Shown: piece after piece, positions 44,634-53,670 of the stretch
Numbering within the stretch: position 1 is the stretch's first letter
How the letters are laid out: each line of letters begins with the position of its first letter
Notes under the pieces: generated by a model
Databases searched by the model: none
Seen by the model: the letters and a program-made list of their open reading frames with translations, nothing else
Told to the model about the DNA's origin: nothing
Assembly (NCBI GenBank): GCA_038396585.1
Contig: CP121691.1
Span: 3,162,001 to 3,226,000, forward strand
Direction of reading: 5' to 3'
From: Vallitaleaceae bacterium 9-2
GTDB lineage: Bacteria; Bacillota; Clostridia; Lachnospirales; Vallitaleaceae
DNA: 64,000 bases
Translations under genes and position numbers: made by a program

Positions 44634-45488
44634 TTACTTTTTTACCGGAACCCAATACTCGCTTATATAGTCGGGGGAGCTTGGATTTCCTGGCATATAG
44701 ACTTCAAGTTCTGCTGTCCCTGCATGTTCAAACTCAACGGATGGAAACCATTCCGAAAAGACACGCTGTACAACATTTTGCAAACTTTCAGGCAGTGCTC
44801 CTGTTGCCTCAAAGACTGCATAAGTGCTTTTGGGAATAGTTTTTTGAACCCAGCCTTCTTGTACAAATCCTTGATCTTCAATCATGATGCCATAATTAAA
44901 CATCCCCGCATCCATGTCCATATCCGCACATACACCTAATACGCCAAGCGGTCCCATACGCTCCATTAGCAATGCATATTCCCCGCTTTCCATAAGTTCA
45001 TCCCAAAATTTAGGAATAACCTTAAAGTTTTCTCCGTGTTGTATGCTCACTTTTTTTATTGGTCCGACAACGGAAAAGCTTTCTTTTTCAACAATTTTTA
45101 CTTTCATTTCTTCAACTCCCTTTATCTGCAATTGAAAGGTTAACTTGGGCTGCATCTTAAGATATGGTTTTTCACGTCGCACAGACGATGGCGAATACCC
45201 AAATTGCCGTTTGAACGCTTTGGTAAATCCTTCTGCCGTCTGATAACCATACTTAAATGCAATGGTAATGATTTTGTCTTCGGTCGATAAGAGGTCTCCT
45301 GCGGCTAGGGACAAACGGCGATTGCGAATATATTCTCCAAGCGTCAAGCCTGTAACGACATGAAACAATCGTTGGAAGTGGAATCTGGAGCAACACGCAA
45401 TTTTTGCAATTTCCTGGGTATCCATCTCGCCTGACATCTGCTCTTCCATATATACTAACGCTTTTTGAAACGCCTCTAATCCTGTCAT
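44634..45488 (-). CDS. AraC-type regulator with GyrI-like ligand-binding domain
   Basis: The start at 45488 has GGAGG 6 bases upstream, giving 284 residues; upstream GTG/ATG codons at 45503 and 45500 lack a proper site. Residues about 5-105 are a double HTH of AraC type (MDTQEIAKIACCSRFHFQRLFHVVTG, ITIAFKYGYQTAEGFTKAFKRQFG). Residues about 130-284 match the GyrI/SOUL-like effector domain found in Rob- and BmrR-type multidrug or stress regulators (VEKESFSVVGPIKK, WFPSVEFEHAGTAELEVY). It probably responds to a small amphipathic ligand. Targets are unknown. Confidence 0.85.
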   Translation of the reverse strand: MTGLEAFQKALVYMEEQMSGEMDTQEIAKIACCSRFHFQRLFHVVTGLTLGEYIRNRRLSLAAGDLLSTEDKIITIAFKYGYQTAEGFTKAFKRQFGYSPSSVRREKPYLKMQPKLTFQLQIKGVEEMKVKIVEKESFSVVGPIKKVSIQHGENFKVIPKFWDELMESGEYALLMERMGPLGVLGVCADMDMDAGMFNYGIMIEDQGFVQEGWVQKTIPKSTYAVFEATGALPESLQNVVQRVFSEWFPSVEFEHAGTAELEVYMPGNPSSPDYISEYWVPVKK

Positions 45489-45581
45489 CGCAACCTCCAT
45501 CACCTAAGCTACTTATATAGTAACACTTTCAATCACAGTTTATCTGTCTTTTATTGCAACATGTGGACAGATATAGGGCTC

Positions 45582-47555
45582 TTACTCTGTCTTAAATCGT
45601 TTAAGCATCTGTTCAAGCTTTCCTGCAAGTTCCCGTAGTTCTTCTGAGGAGGTATTAACTGAACGTACTGTCTCTGCCTGAACTTCCATAGATGCGGTTA
45701 CTTCTTCTGATGCCGCCGCTGTCTCTTCAGATACTGCAGAGATATTTTCAATAGAACCCACAACCTCTTCTTTTTTCTCTGATATTTCTTGCACTTTATG
45801 GGTTGCTTGTTCAATCATCCGTGTAATGTCTTCAATTACAGAAAAAATTACTTGGAACGTTGTCTCTACTTCTTTAACGGATGCATTTTGCAGGTTGCCG
45901 CTTTCCTTAACCACACCCATGATCTCTGTCGTTTCATTGGATTGGTCTTGGATCTCTTGAATATGCTGTTGAATCTCTTTGACCGCGTTGGCTGATTCTT
46001 CTGCCAACTTACGAATCTCCTCAGCTACAACAGCAAAGCCTTTGCCATGTTCTCCGGCTCTTGCTGCTTCAATAGATGCATTAAGCGCTAAGAGGTTGGT
46101 CTGGTCTGCAATCGAATAGATTGTCTCAACAATCGTTCCAATAGTATGGCTCTTACTGTCTAGACTACTAACTGCATCTTCAATACGAATAATCGCCGTA
46201 TCGCTCTCACTTGAGCGTTCACGCAACGTCTTAATGACCGTACTGGATTTTTCATTTTGCTCTTTGACATGATCGGCTTTTCCCATCATCTCTTGAATAT
46301 ATGTTAATAATTGATCTAACGCTGTATTAAGCTCATTGGCTTTGATGACACCACTCTCTGAGTCTTTGGCTTGATCGCTAGCTCCAAGGGCAATCTCTTG
46401 GACAGTTTTTGACACTTCTTCAGCGGATATAAGCGCCGTCTCAGCATCCTTAGACAATCCGTCTGACGCCGTGCTTACGCTATATGATGCTTGCTTCGTC
46501 TCACTAACCAGTTGACTGACATTATCAAGCATTGCATTAAAGGCCGTTGCCATGTGTGCAATCTCATCTTTTCCTTTAATTTGTACACGCGTTGAAAAGT
46601 CCCCTTCCTTCACGGTATTCATTGCTTCTTGTAACCTTTTGACTGGCTTTGTGATTTTACTGGAGAAGACAGTACTAATCATGATTACAATGATAAACGT
46701 AATGAAGCCGATAACTAATATCTGGATTAATATCGGAAGCGCTTTATTGAAAAACTCTGCATTATCAATTCCAACAATAACCGTCCATCCGGTCTCTTTA
46801 ATCTCTCTATAGACACCAAAGCGACTCGTTCCATTATAAGTATAGTTAACTGTACCACTGGAATTTTGAGTAATCGCCTCTTTAATCTCTGGAATTGGAA
46901 CTTCTTTTCCAAGAACGCCTTCCTCTTTATGCGTCAGCACCTTGCCTTGTCGGTCAAGGATAAAGGGATAGCCTGACTCAAGAATCTGAATAGCATTCAT
47001 CTGCTCACCTAGTGTTCCAACATTTATATCCGCTGCCAACACGCCGATAATGGAATCATCACGTCCATAAATAGGCAAAGCAACAGATATGGTGATTGAA
47101 TCATCGACCGAATTAACATAGGGATCTGTCCATATAAATCCTTCTGCTGCAACTGCCTCTTCATACCAGGGTCGCACCATCGGGTCAAAGTCTTCCCCAA
47201 CTTCACTCTCTGGATAGATATAGAACTCTTTGTTCTTATACCCGACATAGATATTGCTAACAGCATCAAACTCGTCAATATAATTGGAAAACTCTCGTGT
47301 AAGCATGCGTATATCTCGTTCATAGTAAGCCTTTTGCAAACTTTCGTTGATGCGCATCACACTTAGTGCGTGTCGATACATCTCAAGTTCTCTTGTAATA
47401 TTGCCGGACATCTCTTCTACCAACGACTCAGAGACTTCCTTGATTTCTTCTGAAAAAATTCGCTGTGTTGTCAAAAACGACAATCCGCCAAGAGCAATCA
47501 GCGCAAATAAAATAGTTACAATAAATGTAAGACTCAACTTCATTCTTAATTTCAT
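45582..47555 (-). CDS. Methyl-accepting chemotaxis protein with dCache sensor
   Basis: 657 residues. Membrane helices lie at about 9-29 and 272-295 and flank an outside double-Cache sensor ([39 protein letters not shown]). A HAMP domain follows ([15 protein letters not shown]). The signalling hairpin has the conserved tip [39 protein letters not shown]. dCache receptors usually bind amino acids, organic acids or sugars. A promoter (47621-47649) gives it its own transcript downstream of the PL8 lyase gene. AAGGAGG lies before the ATG. It might steer cells toward products of the nearby lyase, which is inference. Confidence 0.9.
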   Translation of the reverse strand: MKLRMKLSLTFIVTILFALIALGGLSFLTTQRIFSEEIKEVSESLVEEMSGNITRELEMYRHALSVMRINESLQKAYYERDIRMLTREFSNYIDEFDAVSNIYVGYKNKEFYIYPESEVGEDFDPMVRPWYEEAVAAEGFIWTDPYVNSVDDSITISVALPIYGRDDSIIGVLAADINVGTLGEQMNAIQILESGYPFILDRQGKVLTHKEEGVLGKEVPIPEIKEAITQNSSGTVNYTYNGTSRFGVYREIKETGWTVIVGIDNAEFFNKALPILIQILVIGFITFIIVIMISTVFSSKITKPVKRLQEAMNTVKEGDFSTRVQIKGKDEIAHMATAFNAMLDNVSQLVSETKQASYSVSTASDGLSKDAETALISAEEVSKTVQEIALGASDQAKDSESGVIKANELNTALDQLLTYIQEMMGKADHVKEQNEKSSTVIKTLRERSSESDTAIIRIEDAVSSLDSKSHTIGTIVETIYSIADQTNLLALNASIEAARAGEHGKGFAVVAEEIRKLAEESANAVKEIQQHIQEIQDQSNETTEIMGVVKESGNLQNASVKEVETTFQVIFSVIEDITRMIEQATHKVQEISEKKEEVVGSIENISAVSEETAAASEEVTASMEVQAETVRSVNTSSEELRELAGKLEQMLKRFKTE

Positions 47556-47620
47556 GGCATCCTCCTTGATTCTGTTTTCAGTTGACTTTGTTATATCGGC
47601 TGATTTGTTGAATCCCTTTA

Positions 47621-47649
47621 ATTATATCTCAAAAAAAGTGGTCAGGCAA
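47621..47649 (-). promoter_or_regulatory. Promoter of the chemoreceptor gene
   Basis: On the minus strand TTGCCT (47649-47644), a 17-base spacer that includes seven T, and TATAAT (47626-47621). It lies between the PL8 lyase stop and the chemoreceptor start. Confidence 0.55.
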
Positions 47650-47664
47650 TGCCATGAAATCTTG

Positions 47665-50600
47665 CTACTTATTTGGTTTTTCTTTTTTGGGCTTCCCGTT
47701 ACCCGGTTTTTCTTCCTTGATGGAAAAAGCCACTTCTTGGGTCTCACCGTCTACCGCACTTAAATCAATATAAATATACGTATATTGATCTTGTTCAATG
47801 ACAGAGATAGCCTCACTCTTATTCTCAACGGTTAATTCACTAGCATTAAGGACAATCTCAACTTCATCTTGAAGTTTTTGTGTCGGGTCAGCATAGCTCA
47901 CAATCCAGCGCGTCTCTTGGTCTTGTGTCATAACGATTCCCGGATGACTGATGGACTGAATCATCGTCTCTTCTTCTAGGTGTGTATCTTCTTCCCAAAA
48001 AACATAGCCCGTCAACCCCGTTGTTGATTCCTTGACAATCTGAGCCGAAGAATCATTACGAAGAATCTTAACCTCTGGTTTTTTGTAGTATTTTTTTACT
48101 TGGGAGCTTTTATTCATCGATGGAAGAAGAACATAACTGTACTGTTCCATCGTCGGGTCAATTCCATGGTCTTTCCAAAGGGTGACATAGTTACCGGTGA
48201 CTGGCTTATCACCATCTACAAAACGCGCGGCACCATTAATGTCCTTCCAGTAGCCTTCCCGTTGTTCAAGAAGGATTTTGAGCGTTTCTTGTTCTGGAAA
48301 ATAGTACCCTATACCATTGGATAGATATGCCCAATCGACTTCTTTTTCATGGATAATGCCATCGCGCTCTATCTTCTTACCATTAATAACTAATGTCTCC
48401 GTTGCTGCATCACTAATTTTTCGATTTTCCACAATCGTCTCTATGGTTCGCCCTTGACTACTATGAATATCCGTCCCTAAGGCTACAATCTCATTGTCAA
48501 AAAAGAACCATGATTTTTTAGCCTTTAAATCCATGCCCACTTGATCGTTATCCTTGTTTAACTGCATTGCTGCAACACCGTAGGTATTCTCCAGCGTTAC
48601 GCCTCCGACGAAGCTTTCCTTCGACTTTTTACGTTCTCCTGCTGCATCCGATAGCTCTTTGGTATCTACCGTTGTTCCCGGCAATCGATAAGGATTTACG
48701 GTTGGCCAATAACCTTGGGTAAAGTGTCCCAGATCTTCATGATAAAGATATAGCATACCATCTCCCGTATGCCATCCATGCAAGTTCTCTTGATTCAGAC
48801 TTTCATAGTTGGATATGCGATTAGAATACATACTGATTCCTGCTGCATACGAAGCATTGCGATGCACAATCCGGTCCATATCTGCAAAGACATAGTTGCC
48901 GACCAACGGCCCCCTAGATTGGATACTGGAATCATTAAGAATCCTTTGTGCCTGTAACAAAATGTTCAAGTCATTGGCACTATCTAAAAAGTCTAGATAG
49001 TCATTGGATTCAATCCAATATTTGACCATACTCTTTATTTCACTTGCATACGGTTCCGGCGCAAAGCTAGAGTACTCAACCATTCGCTTAATCATACCGA
49101 TGCCATGCTTACGCTCGCCAATATCTTGACGTGCAACGGATCGTCCTGAAACCATGTCCATCATCATCCCTCTATAGATTAATGGTTGCACACCTTTTAT
49201 AAGCATCTCATAGACATTGTTAACCGATTCAGACTCTTTTTCCCATGGACTATCACTTAGGATATTAAAAATACGTCCGATACCTGAAAAGAGAATGCTT
49301 CCATAGGTTCCTGTATATGGCACATGATAATGCTGAACGAAGGAACCATCTTCATAAAAACCATCACCTGAATCAACATATTCATAGACGACTTCCAAAC
49401 TATGACTTGCATCCAGTATCTTAACTTCATCTTTATCAAGAATCCCACTGCCAAGAACAACTAAGCACAAATCTGAGCGGTTAGCGCCTGTAGATAATAC
49501 ATGCCATTTTTTTGAAAAATATCTTGGGTCTGGAACATACCAATCAAGTGCATCCACATAGGCATCAATTAACGCTGGCTCAACATCATCGTGGATAAGC
49601 ACTAGAGTATCAATAATGTGTTGCGCAGAGCCTATTTCCCAATCCCACCAGTTGCCATACCACACATCCGCCTTATAGTGATGTCTGTTCATCCACTCCA
49701 AACCATAGACGATGTCTTGTAAAAGCTCTACATTTCCTTGTAAGTCGCTTCCTGTAATCTGATATGCCTTGGCCATCTGATTGAGATAATTAAAGTTTTG
49801 TGTCACCGTCGATGAGGTTGAAAAGTCGCTGCTTGATTCCCACAAGTAAGCGTCGCTTTCGGTATCCATGGACTTCCAAGCGTCATAGCCTGCCTGTTCA
49901 ATATTTTCAATCAAAACACGTGTTGACGTGTCGTCAAGGTTAGGCGCAACTCCCCCGACAATGGAGTCAAACCATTTTTTTCTCAAAAGGTCATAATCAT
50001 CGTCTGCCTGCATTGTTACTTCAAGTTCAAGGGTATCATAGATATGCTCTTGATCTAAGCTCTTCGCAATAACGGTTGTCGTTCCAACGGATATACCTTT
50101 GACAAAACCTTGGTCAATCGATGCAATGGATGAATCTGCAACGCTCCAAACCACACTCTTATCACTGGCATACTCTGGATACGCTGTTGCCAAGAGCTGG
50201 CGTCCTGTCCCTACATCTAGGACAAGGCGTTCACGGTCGATTACAACCTCATTTACCGGAATATATCCATCGACAATCGTCACTTCACATTTATCGGTTA
50301 TCGTTTCATCATCTAAGGACTGTAATGTAATCGTCGCCGTTCCTTCCCCTTGCCCTGTGATAGTGCCTCGGGCATCTACTGAGACGATATTTTCGTCAGA
50401 GGAGTACCACTTTACTTGCTGGTTGGTAGCATCCCCAGGATACACGCTATACTCTAACGATGCCGCGTTGCCTTTGCGAATGGTTATCTGGTCGCTTTCT
50501 ATATCAACGCGTTCCACTAAAACCACATCGGCCAACACTTGAATCTGATCAACCAAAACTTCTCCGCTCGCTCCGTTACCACTGCCCCACTGTCCCAAGA

Positions 50601-52206
50601 ACAGCACCACTTTAAGATGGGTTGCATCCGGGTGATTAACTACATACTGACCGGATAATGGGGTCCAATCCGAATATACGCCATTGGTCAAACTATCTAG
50701 TGTCGCCCGTGTGCCCTCAATATAATTACCTTGACTATCGACAAGTTCCACACGTAAAAATATAGGTACTTGACTACTATGGGCGGTTGTCAGGTTACCT
50801 TTAACCAATGTCTTTACTTGGTACTGTGCACCATTAACAATCGGTATTCTGTGTTCTGTCTCCGGTTCAATCCAGCTAACTGAAGAGTCCAAAACCATCT
50901 CAATATTTCCCTGCGCATCAACATCGATTGTTGGCTCAGCGGCTCCATCTACTGCAAACTCCGGTCGATATTGATACCGCCATCCATCGGGTTTTGTACC
51001 CTTTGCCCAATAAGCTTCTTGGGTCTCTTTAACGATTGCAAAGTCACCATTATAGGCAATATCTTCTTGCTCTACCTCCGGGTCTTCCGGGTCTTCCGGA
51101 TTTTCTGGGTCTTCTGGGTCTGTCGGATCCCCACTACCTTCTTTAAGAAGTTGTATATAGTCTAAACCATATGTTCCATTTGCTTCTGAATTCGTCCACC
51201 ATCCAAATACGACGTGGATACTGACATAATTATAGGCTTCATCATCAACTGTGAACGTATATTGATCAACACTCCAGTCTCTGGTGTTACTATACGCCCC
51301 AAGTTCAACCTGCTTAATAGGAGAAGCTGCCACATCCTCATAATAAGACGCTCGGATATATATCGCCGCTCGACTCGTATTGACATTCTCCAGATTTTGC
51401 TGCATATGATGAATATTCACAACATATTCATCCCCTTGTTCTACAGGGATTTTTTCACTCATCAAATAGGCACTCGTATCTTCTAGCATAAACTCTATCG
51501 CCTTACCACCTTGATACTGCGCTCCTTGAATCACTTCCGTTAGCGGCAAGCTGCCTCCATTGGCGATAAGCTTCCACTGATCCAGCCCATTTTCAAATTT
51601 TGGGTTTGCCAACAAACCATCTTCAATACTTTCCTCGGGCTGTTCATGACGTGTGATGTCGATATGATCAATATAGAGATCACCACTGACTTTTGATGTT
51701 GTCCACCAACCAAAAACAACTTGCACCGAGATGTAGTTAACGTCAGGATTTGTAATCTCAAAACTTGCTGTCTGCGTCCTCCAATCCTTCGTTCCCGATA
51801 CCGTCATCAATTCAAGACGCTCTGGGGTTATCGGCGCCGATGAGGCCGTCTCAAATTGGTTGATTCTAAAAAACACGCCATCTTTTGCCGGATCCATGTT
51901 CTCTATTAAAGTGTTCTTAAGAACAACATTCAAATCCAGCCGGTCTTTATAGTTCACTGGGATACGTACACTTTCAATATACCCTAGCGCTTGTGTCATT
52001 GATGCATGTAGTACGTTTCTTCCTTCTTGCTGGACAAAATCAAATTCCGGCAAGGGTCCGCCGCCACTTTCTTTTTGCGACCATGCGTCTAAGTTACTGT
52101 CAAAGCTCTCTTCGAAGCTTTTGGTTGATTCCACTCCATAGATTGAAATCTGCATAGTCGATATGCACAATACTACAATTAAAAAACTTGCAATCCATTT
52201 TCTCAT
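47665..52206 (-). CDS. Secreted PL8-family polysaccharide lyase (hyaluronate/chondroitin lyase type) with binding modules
   Basis: About 1513 residues with a signal peptide (MRKWIASFLIVVLCIS...). The ATG at 52206 is preferred; that at 52218 touches the AGGAGG and leaves no spacing. Order: two jelly-roll carbohydrate-binding-like modules (about 15-345), an acidic Pro-Asp/Glu linker (about 360-385), a third such module (to about 565) and two bacterial Ig-like (Big_2) domains (about 566-740). Then comes a PL8 alpha/alpha-toroid plus beta-sandwich. The catalytic residues are seen: Asn in STGANRSD (near 910) and His and Tyr in VQHYHVPYTGTYG (near 960), plus aromatic WYGNWWDWEIG. It should cleave a uronate-containing polymer outside the cell by beta-elimination. 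The C-terminus is Lys/Pro-rich with no SLH or sortase signal. Confidence 0.9.
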   Translation of the reverse strand: MRKWIASFLIVVLCISTMQISIYGVESTKSFEESFDSNLDAWSQKESGGGPLPEFDFVQQEGRNVLHASMTQALGYIESVRIPVNYKDRLDLNVVLKNTLIENMDPAKDGVFFRINQFETASSAPITPERLELMTVSGTKDWRTQTASFEITNPDVNYISVQVVFGWWTTSKVSGDLYIDHIDITRHEQPEESIEDGLLANPKFENGLDQWKLIANGGSLPLTEVIQGAQYQGGKAIEFMLEDTSAYLMSEKIPVEQGDEYVVNIHHMQQNLENVNTSRAAIYIRASYYEDVAASPIKQVELGAYSNTRDWSVDQYTFTVDDEAYNYVSIHVVFGWWTNSEANGTYGLDYIQLLKEGSGDPTDPEDPENPEDPEDPEVEQEDIAYNGDFAIVKETQEAYWAKGTKPDGWRYQYRPEFAVDGAAEPTIDVDAQGNIEMVLDSSVSWIEPETEHRIPIVNGAQYQVKTLVKGNLTTAHSSQVPIFLRVELVDSQGNYIEGTRATLDSLTNGVYSDWTPLSGQYVVNHPDATHLKVVLFLGQWGSGNGASGEVLVDQIQVLADVVLVERVDIESDQITIRKGNAASLEYSVYPGDATNQQVKWYSSDENIVSVDARGTITGQGEGTATITLQSLDDETITDKCEVTIVDGYIPVNEVVIDRERLVLDVGTGRQLLATAYPEYASDKSVVWSVADSSIASIDQGFVKGISVGTTTVIAKSLDQEHIYDTLELEVTMQADDDYDLLRKKWFDSIVGGVAPNLDDTSTRVLIENIEQAGYDAWKSMDTESDAYLWESSSDFSTSSTVTQNFNYLNQMAKAYQITGSDLQGNVELLQDIVYGLEWMNRHHYKADVWYGNWWDWEIGSAQHIIDTLVLIHDDVEPALIDAYVDALDWYVPDPRYFSKKWHVLSTGANRSDLCLVVLGSGILDKDEVKILDASHSLEVVYEYVDSGDGFYEDGSFVQHYHVPYTGTYGSILFSGIGRIFNILSDSPWEKESESVNNVYEMLIKGVQPLIYRGMMMDMVSGRSVARQDIGERKHGIGMIKRMVEYSSFAPEPYASEIKSMVKYWIESNDYLDFLDSANDLNILLQAQRILNDSSIQSRGPLVGNYVFADMDRIVHRNASYAAGISMYSNRISNYESLNQENLHGWHTGDGMLYLYHEDLGHFTQGYWPTVNPYRLPGTTVDTKELSDAAGERKKSKESFVGGVTLENTYGVAAMQLNKDNDQVGMDLKAKKSWFFFDNEIVALGTDIHSSQGRTIETIVENRKISDAATETLVINGKKIERDGIIHEKEVDWAYLSNGIGYYFPEQETLKILLEQREGYWKDINGAARFVDGDKPVTGNYVTLWKDHGIDPTMEQYSYVLLPSMNKSSQVKKYYKKPEVKILRNDSSAQIVKESTTGLTGYVFWEEDTHLEEETMIQSISHPGIVMTQDQETRWIVSYADPTQKLQDEVEIVLNASELTVENKSEAISVIEQDQYTYIYIDLSAVDGETQEVAFSIKEEKPGNGKPKKEKPNK

Positions 52207-52324
52207 CTTCCTATTCATCCTCCTTTTGTCATATAATATTATGATAAAGCACTTTCTATTGTGAATTCTATAGGCGAATTTTTGCTTTTATTGTCATTAT
52301 TCGATATTTCTTCGTTTTTTTGCA

Positions 52325-52359
52325 CAAAAAAAGACTGAGGTATTAAAAAACCCCAGTCT
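52325..52359 (-). terminator. Rho-independent terminator of the serine hydrolase gene
   Basis: On the minus strand AGACTG.GGT pairs with ACC.CAGTCT (one internal mismatch) and is followed by seven T. The stem overlaps the stop codon by two bases, so termination is immediate. Confidence 0.85.
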
Positions 52360-53536
52360 ATATTGACGCATATATTATATTTCTCAATTTTCGTGTTAGA
52401 CTAATCGTTCCGGCATCTTTTTTTTGCATCATGATCAATATGTTTAATTCGTCTTTAGGACAATTGCAAAAATAAGCACCCAGCCAGCCATCCCATCCAT
52501 ATTCTCCTTGGCTTCCCAAGATTCCTGCTTGACTACACTCTGTCATAACCCGCATCAGATTTCCATAACTATGTCCACTCAAGGTATACCATAGGTCAAA
52601 GCTTTGTTGTTGCGATGGATGCAGTGTTGAGGATGTTAAGTATTTTACAGTTCTTGGTTGTAAGATTTGAAGGTTTTGGTGTCTGCCTTGATGCATAAGC
52701 ATCTGTGTAAACTTAGCATAGTCATCAATCGTTGAGACAAGTCCTGCCCCTCCTGACTCAAAGGCCGGGAGACGGTCCATCCCATTAATTATCCCTAAAT
52801 GATTGCCTTCATACACTTTAAGCTCTTGCGCTTTTGTCGTCGCATATGCCGACGCCAGACGATGGCGCTTAGTCGCCGGTACCCAAAATCCTGTGTCGTC
52901 CATTCCCAAAGGTTTGAACAGCTCTTGTTCTAAAAATTCACCAAACCTTACTCCGCTGACGACTTCAACAATGGCTCCTAAAACATCTGCTGACGTCCCG
53001 TATTGCCATGAGCTTCCCGGCTCAAAAGCCAGCGGACACTGCCCAAGAAGATTAGCTATTGCATATGTGGATAGTGCTTCTTTGCTTAGGAGCTTTTCAT
53101 CAATTGCTTCAAAGACTTCTTGCGTCGCCTGACACGCCGGACTCTCGGTTTTTGGATAGACTAGCCCCGAGGTCATCGACAGCAGATCTTTAATTGTAAC
53201 CTCACGAGAAACCGGAGACTTTCCGATGTCATCTTCCACATGTTGTCCGATAAATCCAGGTATAAACTGACAAACCGGATCAAATAAGTCAATTAATCCA
53301 CGCTCAAATAGTAACATCACCGCTACTGCTGTTATTGGTTTCGTCATGGAATACAAACGGAATATAGTATCCCGTTGGATTGGTAAGTTTTTTTGTACCT
53401 GACGCATTCCTGCTTCATGGTAAAAGACTTCCTCACCATCTTTATAGACAAGAATATTGGCTCCAGCCACTTCATTCCGGTTAATCGCCTGTTGCAAAAC
53501 TCTTATTACCTGGTGTTTGGTTTTATCGCTGAGCAT
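52358..53536 (-). CDS. Serine hydrolase of the class C beta-lactamase/esterase family
   Basis: 392 residues, no signal peptide. SMTK (Ser63, Lys66) is the catalytic S-x-x-K, and WQYGTSADVLG carries the Tyr of the Y-x-N-like motif. The end of the fold has GEYGWDGWLGAYFCNCP. This family (EstB-like) includes esterases, D-aminopeptidases and few true beta-lactamases. It is more likely a cytoplasmic esterase, perhaps removing acyl groups from imported sugars, given its place between the lyase and PTS genes. AGGAGG precedes the ATG. Confidence 0.8.
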   Translation of the reverse strand: MLSDKTKHQVIRVLQQAINRNEVAGANILVYKDGEEVFYHEAGMRQVQKNLPIQRDTIFRLYSMTKPITAVAVMLLFERGLIDLFDPVCQFIPGFIGQHVEDDIGKSPVSREVTIKDLLSMTSGLVYPKTESPACQATQEVFEAIDEKLLSKEALSTYAIANLLGQCPLAFEPGSSWQYGTSADVLGAIVEVVSGVRFGEFLEQELFKPLGMDDTGFWVPATKRHRLASAYATTKAQELKVYEGNHLGIINGMDRLPAFESGGAGLVSTIDDYAKFTQMLMHQGRHQNLQILQPRTVKYLTSSTLHPSQQQSFDLWYTLSGHSYGNLMRVMTECSQAGILGSQGEYGWDGWLGAYFCNCPKDELNILIMMQKKDAGTISLTRKLRNIIYASI

Positions 53537-53670
53537 AGTAGCCTCCTAAGTATATTGTTGAGTATGTATATATAATAACAGATTTCAACTTATAAAGGGT
53601 GATTTTTGTTCTACTATTGCAAATCAACTATATCAGGCTCAATTTTCATTTTCTTCACACAAGAAAAGCC

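Noticed and set aside
45541-45573. Inverted repeat TATCTGTC / GACAGATA after the chemoreceptor gene
   Set aside because: There is no T-run on the minus strand after the stem, so I did not call it a terminator.
47644-47665. Possible terminator right after the PL8 lyase gene because of seven T
   Set aside because: Only a 3-bp stem precedes the T-run. The stretch is better explained as the spacer of the chemoreceptor promoter.
51060-51130. Tandem GGGTCTTC-like repeats
   Set aside because: They encode the Pro-Asp/Glu linker of the PL8 lyase and are not a CRISPR or regulatory array.
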